Assembly (NCBI RefSeq): GCF_014201145.1
Contig: NZ_JACHDP010000001.1
Span: 2,170,001 to 2,234,000 of the forward strand
Source of the DNA: Micromonospora parathelypteridis
Lineage (GTDB): Bacteria > Actinomycetota > Actinomycetes > Mycobacteriales > Micromonosporaceae
Length of the DNA stretch: 64,000 nt
Direction of reading: 5' to 3'
Both the position numbers and the translations under genes were made by a program. The notes beneath the pieces are model-generated. The model made no database searches. It was not told the origin of the DNA and saw nothing but the letters and a program-made list of their open reading frames with translations. Shown in pieces: positions 58,808 through 64,000 of the stretch. Numbering within the stretch: the first letter of the stretch is position 1; every line of letters starts with the position of its first letter.

Positions 58808-60114
58808 CGGGCACCTCCGGCAATGACCTCGATCGCGGCCCGACGCTCCGGGCGCAGGGTGGCCGCAGCGGCCCGGACCTGCTCCTCGGTGACCTCGCCG
58901 ACCAGCCGGGGCAGTTCGTTGAGCAGGCCCGGTTCGCCGCGTTGCTGCTCCAGCACCGCCATGCGAAGCGCCCGGCCGAGCACCGCATCGGTGTCCCGCA
59001 GCAGGTGGGTCGCCATCCGGGCCTGGGTGCGGGCCAGCTCACCGTCGGTCAGTCCGTCGCTGGCCAGCCGGTCCAGTTCCTCGTCGATGGTGCGCAGCAC
59101 CTTGTCCACGTCACCCCCGGGTGGCAGGTGCGCCTGCAACAGCAGTGCGGTGGGATCACGCACGTCGAACGGGTCGCCCATGAAGCCGAGGTAACCGCCG
59201 AGGCTGGTCACCGTGCGGTCACGCTGCACCAGGCGCTCGACCAGCCGCGACGCGTCGCCGTCGGTGAGAACCTCGGCCAGCACCACGTACGGCAGGTAGC
59301 CGGCGAAGTCGGTGACCGGGTCGGGCACCCGCCAGGCGCCGGCCACCGCCGGCAGCGGTGCCAGGGCATCGGTGTACGAGGTGCGCCGCTCGGCGGTCAG
59401 GTCGGGTTCGGTGAAGTCGGGCCGAACCGGCGCGGGCCGGGCCGGCACGTCACCGAAGTGCCGGTTGACCAGCTCGGTCGCCTCGGCCACGTCGATGTCA
59501 CCGCTGACCGCCAGCACCGCGTTGCCGCTGGCGTAGTAGCGGCGGAAGAAGTCGGCGGCGTCGGCGACGGTCGCCGACTCCAGGTCGTCGAAGGAGCCGT
59601 AGCCGTCGTGCGCGTTCGGGAAGGTGTCGAACATGACCGGCGGCAGGGTCAGCCAGGGGAAGCCGCCGTACGGCCGGTTGAGGACGTTGACCCGGATCTC
59701 CTCTTTGACCACGTCGACCTGGTTGCGCAGGTTCTCCTCGGTCAGCCGGGGCCCGCGCATCCGGTCCGCCTCCAGGAACAGCGCGCGCTCCAGCGCGTTG
59801 CTCGGCAGCGTCTCGAAGTAGTCGGTGTAGTCCAGGTGGGTGGAACCGTTGAAGGTGCCGCCGGCGCCCTGCACATGCCGGAAGTGGGCCAGCTTCTCCA
59901 AGTTTTCCGAGCCCTGGAACATCAGGTGCTCGAAGAGATGGGCGAAGCCGGTGCGCCCCTCCGGCTCGGAGCGGATGCCGACGTCGTAGACGACCGCCAC
60001 CCCGATCACCGGTGCACTGCGATCGGGGGTGAGCACCACCCGCAGGCCGTTGTCGAGGGTGAACCGCTCGACCGGATACTTCGTCGCTGGAATTCTGGAT
60101 CTCCGCGCCGCCAC
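58804..60114 (-). CDS. M16-family zinc peptidase, catalytic subunit
   Basis: A 436-residue metalloprotease. The inverted zinc motif HxxEH is H59-LFE-H63 in GFAHLFEHLMFQGS, with the third ligand glutamate near 138-139 in VVKEEIRVN. M16 pairs like this degrade or process peptides in the cytoplasm or at the envelope; no signal peptide is seen. GTG at 60114 lacks a Shine-Dalgarno and has TAGGGT (60127-60122) 7 nt upstream, so it is likely leaderless. It heads a three-gene overlapping operon with its partner and nudC. Confidence 0.94.
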   Translation of the reverse strand: MAARRSRIPATKYPVERFTLDNGLRVVLTPDRSAPVIGVAVVYDVGIRSEPEGRTGFAHLFEHLMFQGSENLEKLAHFRHVQGAGGTFNGSTHLDYTDYFETLPSNALERALFLEADRMRGPRLTEENLRNQVDVVKEEIRVNVLNRPYGGFPWLTLPPVMFDTFPNAHDGYGSFDDLESATVADAADFFRRYYASGNAVLAVSGDIDVAEATELVNRHFGDVPARPAPVRPDFTEPDLTAERRTSYTDALAPLPAVAGAWRVPDPVTDFAGYLPYVVLAEVLTDGDASRLVERLVQRDRTVTSLGGYLGFMGDPFDVRDPTALLLQAHLPPGGDVDKVLRTIDEELDRLASDGLTDGELARTQARMATHLLRDTDAVLGRALRMAVLEQQRGEPGLLNELPRLVGEVTEEQVRAAAATLRPERRAAIEVIAGGAR

Positions 60115-60124
60115 GTGATCGACC

Positions 60125-61240
60125 CTAGCGCGTCGGCACCCCCGCCACCCGCGACCTCCCCGGAGCCGCCGTCACCGGGGCGGTGACCAGGGGCAGCACC
60201 TCGGCGCCAACCCGCTCGGCCTCCTCCCGGTGCGGCCATCCGGAGAGGATGAACTCGTCGACGCCGAGCGCCGCGTACTCGTCGATGCGGGCCGCGACCT
60301 CGGCGTAGCTGCCGACCAGCGCGGTGCCGGCGCCCTCGCGGACCAGGCCGACGCCGGCCCAGAGATTCGGTGCGACGGTGAGCCCGTCGGTGCGACCGGC
60401 GTTGAGCGCGGCCATCCGGGCCTGGCCGACGGAGTCCATCCGGCGGAATCTGGCCTGGGCGGCGACGATGCGCTCCGGGCTCATCCCGGCCAGCAGTCGG
60501 TCGGCCTCGGCCCACGCCTCGGCGCTGGTGGGTCGGGCGATGACGTGCAGCCGGAGACCCGTGCGCAGGGTGCGGTCGTGCCCAGCGGCGAGTGCCCGGA
60601 TCCGGGCGACCCGGGCGGCGATCGCGGCTGGCGGCTCGCCCCACATCAGGTAGACGTCGGCCTGCCGGGCGGCCACCGCTTCGGCGGCCGGGGACGCGCC
60701 GCCGAAATAGACCGGCGGCGGCTCGGCGAGGGGGGTGGCCAGGCCGCCGCCGTCGACCCGGTAGTGCGTCCCCACGTAGTCGAAGGGTCGTCCGGCCCAG
60801 GCGCCGCGGAGCACGTCGATGAACTCCCCGGTGCGCGCGTAGCGGTCGTCGTGTCCGAGGAAGTCGCCGTACGCCCGCTGCTCGGCCGGGTCGCCACCGG
60901 TCACGATGTTGAGCGACAGCCGGCCAGCGGAGATGGCCTGGAACGCCTCGGCCTGCTGGGCGATCAGGGTGGGCAGCGCGAAGCCGGCCCGCACCGCGAC
61001 CAGCATGCCGAGCCGCTCGGTGTGCTGGGCGACTGCCGCGCAGACGATCCACGGGTCGGGGCAACCGGCGCCGACCGGCGTCAGAACGGCGGTGAAGCCG
61101 TGCGTCTCGGCGGCCCGGCCGACCTCGGTCAGGTACGCCACGGTGGCGGCTCGGTCGTGCCGGGCGGCGCCCGCCGTGACGGTGGCGGCACCGACCTGGT
61201 CGCCGTCGCCGGAGGTGGGCAGGAACCAGTGGAAGGTCAT
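60125..61240 (-). CDS. ssuD: FMNH2-dependent alkanesulfonate monooxygenase
   Basis: A 371-residue flavin-dependent luciferase-family enzyme. HWFLPTSGDGDQVG at the start, AGRLSLNIVTGGDPAEQRAY and YFGGASPAAEAVAARQADVY are diagnostic of SsuD, which splits alkanesulfonates to aldehydes and sulfite. ATG at 61240 is preceded by GAGAGG. Divergent from ssuABC across a 173-bp region with candidate operators. The sulfite released feeds the sulfite reductase at 3532-5244. No dedicated flavin reductase (ssuE) is seen. Confidence 0.93.
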   Translation of the reverse strand: MTFHWFLPTSGDGDQVGAATVTAGAARHDRAATVAYLTEVGRAAETHGFTAVLTPVGAGCPDPWIVCAAVAQHTERLGMLVAVRAGFALPTLIAQQAEAFQAISAGRLSLNIVTGGDPAEQRAYGDFLGHDDRYARTGEFIDVLRGAWAGRPFDYVGTHYRVDGGGLATPLAEPPPVYFGGASPAAEAVAARQADVYLMWGEPPAAIAARVARIRALAAGHDRTLRTGLRLHVIARPTSAEAWAEADRLLAGMSPERIVAAQARFRRMDSVGQARMAALNAGRTDGLTVAPNLWAGVGLVREGAGTALVGSYAEVAARIDEYAALGVDEFILSGWPHREEAERVGAEVLPLVTAPVTAAPGRSRVAGVPTR

Positions 61241-61291
61241 CGCGACGTCGCCTCTCTGCCGGTAACCAAGCGCCGATTACCCTAGCAAGCT

Positions 61292-61393
61292 GGTAGGAAA
61301 TACCGACATATCTGAGACGCGCCTTCCCGGCATATGGACGGGTCTTGACGCTGCCCACCACCTGGCCCACTCTTCCTACCAACTAAGTAGGAA
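61292..61393. promoter_or_regulatory. Candidate ssu promoter and operators
   Basis: TTCCTAC-N7-GTAGGAA forms a perfect palindrome at 61373-61393, and GTAGGAA recurs at 61293-61299 inside GGTAGGAAATACC. A promoter-like TTGACG (61345-61350) with CACTCT 17 bp downstream (61368-61373) abuts the palindrome. This suits repression of ssuA and ssuD by one regulator. No regulator gene lies in the visible part. Confidence 0.55.
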
Positions 61394-61413
61394 TACTGCG
61401 GATTGGACGGACG

Positions 61414-62478
61414 ATGAGACGGCTCCCCCTGCGCCGGTTGGTCACCCTGGCCACCCTCACCGCCCTCGGCGCGGCGACTCTCGGCAGCACGGCCGCGTGC
61501 GGCGACGACAGCGACGGCACGGGTGGCAGCTCCGGCCCGGTGACGCTGCGTCTCGGTTACTTCCCCAACATCACCCACGCGCCGGCGGTCGTCGGCGTGG
61601 AGAAGGGCATCTTCGCCGAGAAGCTCGGTGCCAACGTCAAGCTGGACCCCAAGACCTTCAACGCCGGCCCGGCCGCCATCGAGGCCGTCTTCTCCGGCGC
61701 GCTGGACGCCACCTACATCGGTCCGAACCCGACGGTGAACGCCTTCTCCAAGTCCAAGGGCGAGGCAGTCCGGGTCGTCTCCGGCGCGGCCTCCGGCGGC
61801 GTGGCGCTGGTCGTCAAGCCCGGCATCACGGGCGCGCAGGACCTGAAGGGCAAGAAGATCGCCACCCCGCAGTTGGGCAACACCCAGGACGTGGCGATCC
61901 GCTACTGGCTCAAGCAGCAGGGCCTCACCACCACCAAGGAGGGTGGCGGCGACGTCAAGATCGTGCCGCAGGAGAACGCCCAGACGATCGAGACGTTCAA
62001 CAGCGGCGCGATCGACGGCGCCTGGGTGCCCGAGCCGTTCGTCTCCCGCCTGGTCAACGCCGGCGGCAAGGTGCTCATCGACGAGCGCGACCTGTGGCCG
62101 GACAAGAAGTTCGTCATCACCAACCTGCTGGTCAGCACGAAGTTCCTCAAGGCGCACCCGGACGTGGTGCAGAAGCTGGTCGACGGCCAGGTGGCCGCCA
62201 ACGAGTTCGTCAACACCAAGCCCGAGGAAGCCCAACAGGCCATCTCCGACGCGATCGGCAAGATCACCGGCAAGCCGCTGGAACTCAAGCTGATCAAGCA
62301 GGCGTGGCCGACGTTGGAATTCACCAACGACCCGATCTCCTCCTCCCTCAAGGCCGGGCTCGACCACGCCGTCGAGGTCAAGCTGACCGATCCGGTCGAC
62401 CTCAAGGGCCTGTACGACCTGACGTACCTCAACAACGCGCTCAAGGCGCAGGGCAAGCCCGAGGTCGTCCAACCATGA
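61414..62478 (+). CDS. ssuA: Sulfonate ABC transporter substrate-binding lipoprotein
   Basis: A 354-residue NMT1/SsuA-like binding protein. The signal peptide RRLPLRRLVTLATLTALGA ends at a lipobox TAAC. The mature part has LRLGYFPNITHAPAVVGVEK and ATYIGPNPTVNAFSKS, usual for sulfonate or related anion binders. The stop overlaps the ATG of ssuB as ATGA. With ssuD divergent beside it, alkanesulfonate uptake is the best assignment; taurine or aromatic sulfonates are possible. Confidence 0.9.
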   Translation: MRRLPLRRLVTLATLTALGAATLGSTAACGDDSDGTGGSSGPVTLRLGYFPNITHAPAVVGVEKGIFAEKLGANVKLDPKTFNAGPAAIEAVFSGALDATYIGPNPTVNAFSKSKGEAVRVVSGAASGGVALVVKPGITGAQDLKGKKIATPQLGNTQDVAIRYWLKQQGLTTTKEGGGDVKIVPQENAQTIETFNSGAIDGAWVPEPFVSRLVNAGGKVLIDERDLWPDKKFVITNLLVSTKFLKAHPDVVQKLVDGQVAANEFVNTKPEEAQQAISDAIGKITGKPLELKLIKQAWPTLEFTNDPISSSLKAGLDHAVEVKLTDPVDLKGLYDLTYLNNALKAQGKPEVVQP

Positions 62479-63254
62479 CGTCGACCACGACGACGCCGGG
62501 AAGCGCGACCACTGCGGTCGCGCTCTCCGGCGTGACCAAGGTGTACGGACGCGGGGCGAACGCCGTCCTGGCGCTCGACGGTGTGTCGCTGGACGTCGCG
62601 CCCGGCGAGTTCGTCTGCCTGGTCGGCGCCTCCGGCTGCGGCAAGAGCACCCTGCTCAACCTGGTCGCCGGACTGGACCGGGTCAGTGGTGGGCAGATCA
62701 CCCTGGCCGGCGACGCCAACCCCGGCCTGATGTTCCAGGAGCCGGCGCTCTTTCCGTGGCTGACCGTCGACGCCAACGTGGAGGTGCCGCTGAAGCTGCG
62801 CCGGCTGCCCCGGGCCGAGCGCCGCGAGCGGGTGGCCGAGCTGCTGCGCACGGTGCACCTGGCCGACTTCGGGCGCAAGCGCCCGCACGAACTCTCCGGC
62901 GGAATGCGGCAGCGGGTCGCACTGGCCCGCACGCTGGCCCTGGAAACCCCGGTGCTGCTCATGGACGAGCCGTTCGGCGCCCTGGACGCGATGACCCGCG
63001 ACATCCTGCACGACGAGCTGGAACGGATCTGGTCCGAACGCAAGCTCTCGGTGCTCTTCGTCACGCACAACGTCCGTGAAGCCGCCCGACTGGCCGACCG
63101 GATCATCCTGCTCTCCAGCCGCCCCGGCCGGATCATCTACTCCACCGAGGTGAACATCCCGCGCCCACGGCGGATCGACTCCCCCGAGGTCGCCGCCATC
63201 GCCGCCGAGGTCACCGAGCGACTCCGTACGGAGGTGGGCCGCCATGGCCAGTGA
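62475..63254 (+). CDS. ssuB: Sulfonate ABC transporter ATPase
   Basis: A 259-residue ABC ATPase. Walker A is VGASGCGKSTLL, the Q loop is MFQEPALFPWL, the signature is HELSGGMRQRVALARTLAL and Walker B is VLLMDEPFGALD, followed by the H loop FVTHNV. It energises uptake through SsuC. ATGA overlap with ssuA and an 11-nt overlap with ssuC show one translational unit. Confidence 0.95.
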   Translation: MTSTTTTPGSATTAVALSGVTKVYGRGANAVLALDGVSLDVAPGEFVCLVGASGCGKSTLLNLVAGLDRVSGGQITLAGDANPGLMFQEPALFPWLTVDANVEVPLKLRRLPRAERRERVAELLRTVHLADFGRKRPHELSGGMRQRVALARTLALETPVLLMDEPFGALDAMTRDILHDELERIWSERKLSVLFVTHNVREAARLADRIILLSSRPGRIIYSTEVNIPRPRRIDSPEVAAIAAEVTERLRTEVGRHGQ

Positions 63255-64000
63255 CACCCTCACCAGCTCGGCGCGTACCGACGCGGAGATCTCCGGCCTC
63301 GACGCGCTGGAGATCGCCGGCCGGGACAAGGAGGTCACCCGGGGCGCCCGCTTCTGGGCGGCCACCTGGCCCAAGCTGGCGGCGCTGGCCATCGCCATCG
63401 CAGCCTGGCAGTTGGTGGTCTGGTCGGGCTGGAAGCCGCCGTACTCCCTGCCCGGGCCGCTGGAGGTCAGCCGCGAGCTGATCGCTCAGGCCCAGGGCCC
63501 GCAGCTCTGGGACGGCCTGCTCACGACGCTGCGGCGGGCCGCCGTCGGGTACGTCTTCTCGGTAGCCGTCGGCCTGCTGCTGGGCTTGGCGGTGGCCCGG
63601 TCCACGGTGCTGCGCGCCGCCATCGGCTCGATGATCACGGCGTTGCAGACCATGCCGTCGATCGCCTGGTTCCCGCTGGCCATCCTGCTCTTCGAGCTGA
63701 GCGAGAAGGCGATCTTCTTCGTGGTGGTGCTCGGCGCGGCGCCGTCGATCGCCAACGGCGTGATCTCCGGTGTGGACTACGTGCCGCCGCTGCTGCTGCG
63801 GGCCGGCCGCAACCTGGGCGCCCGAGGGCTCAACCTCTACCGGTACGTCATCGCACCAGCCGCCCTGCCCGCGATCGTCGCCGGGCTGAAGCAGGGATGG
63901 GCGTTCTCCTGGCGCAGCCTGATGGCGGGTGAGCTGCTCGTGGTCGGCATCTCGCAGACCTCGCTCGGCGCCCAGCTGACCTACTCCCGCGAGCTGTCCG
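63244..64000 (+). CDS. ssuC: Sulfonate ABC transporter permease, 3' end cut by window
   Basis: The first ~252 residues of a BPD-type permease. A ~35-residue cytoplasmic arm is followed by a helix near 45-60. Further helices include AAVGYVFSVAVGLLLGLAVA and MPSIAWFPLAILLFELS. The EAA-type loop (RAGRNLGARGLNLYRYVIAP, then AALP) contacts SsuB. ATG at 63244 overlaps ssuB. The frame is open to the window edge, so the stop is not seen. Confidence 0.93.
   Translation, partial: MASDTLTSSARTDAEISGLDALEIAGRDKEVTRGARFWAATWPKLAALAIAIAAWQLVVWSGWKPPYSLPGPLEVSRELIAQAQGPQLWDGLLTTLRRAAVGYVFSVAVGLLLGLAVARSTVLRAAIGSMITALQTMPSIAWFPLAILLFELSEKAIFFVVVLGAAPSIANGVISGVDYVPPLLLRAGRNLGARGLNLYRYVIAPAALPAIVAGLKQGWAFSWRSLMAGELLVVGISQTSLGAQLTYSRELS

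Noticed and set aside
1..64000. CRISPR arrays, insertion sequences, integrase or attachment sites
   Set aside because: No regularly spaced repeats, transposase or recombinase motifs were found. The tandem repeat at 28.9 kb has no spacers and tRNA genes are not flanked by direct repeats of their 3' ends.

Overview
The window looks like high-GC actinobacterial chromosome, most likely from Micromonosporaceae (a Micromonospora/Salinispora-type genome). That placement is inference from five things: GC-rich codon use; three WhiB-family proteins; XRE-DUF5753/DUF397, DUF5709 and DUF5679 genes; a mycoredoxin; and gene order resembling the Mycobacterium tuberculosis Rv3193c-Rv3199c and Rv3219-Rv3228 blocks. 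It is almost entirely core chromosome. I see no insertion sequence, prophage, integrase, CRISPR array or rRNA operon.

Layout. 0-1.8 kb: lipid kinase and whiB1. 1.8-5.5 kb (minus): sulfur-assimilation operon (leader peptide, sulfite reductase, zinc-ribbon protein, APS reductase, sirohydrochlorin chelatase). 5.5-16.2 kb: ArsR-type regulator, aldo/keto reductase, membrane glycosyltransferase, PdtaS-type kinase, SIS-domain protein, TPR protein, and a TetR/efflux pair with a double operator. 16.2-24.1 kb: redox and core block (biotinyl protein, ribosomal protein bL37, sigR-rsrA with an autoregulatory promoter, a WhiB protein, SRAP, aroA, rsgA, hisN). 24.1-31.4 kb: membrane protein, GT4 enzyme, SDR, STAS-ATPase fusion, DUF5709, MacS-type two-component system, RsbW-like ATPase. 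31.4-38.6 kb: prs, glpK, purC, an orphan sugar-binding lipoprotein, two identical initiator tRNA genes, and an ECF sigma factor with a membrane partner. 38.7-53 kb: UPF0182, PDZ/Lon protease, DUF2342 metalloprotease, YgjP peptidase, DUF5679, an E1-like protein coupled to an ABC1 kinase, whiB7 with its leader, uvrD2 and mycoredoxin. 53-60.1 kb: MFS pump, XRE/DUF397 unit, NudC and two M16 peptidases. 60.1-64 kb: sulfonate system ssuD / ssuABC (ssuC is cut by the window end).

How the genes work together. The ssu system frees sulfite from organosulfonates, and the operon near the left end reduces sulfite and makes the siroheme precursor step for that enzyme. SigR/RsrA, mycoredoxin, the iron-sulfur WhiB proteins and the cysteine genes form a thiol-redox theme. 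Two loci appear to use ribosome-sensing leaders. The cysteine operon has a 28-codon leader peptide. The whiB7 gene has an unusually long 82-codon upstream ORF, mutually exclusive antiterminator and terminator hairpins, and a promoter with the AT-rich element expected for WhiB7 autoregulation. About ten genes lack a Shine-Dalgarno and have a -10 hexamer 6-8 nt before the start codon, consistent with leaderless transcripts. Most convergent gene pairs are separated by perfect or near-perfect GC-rich hairpins. Two intergenic regions hold large palindromes unlike those terminators.
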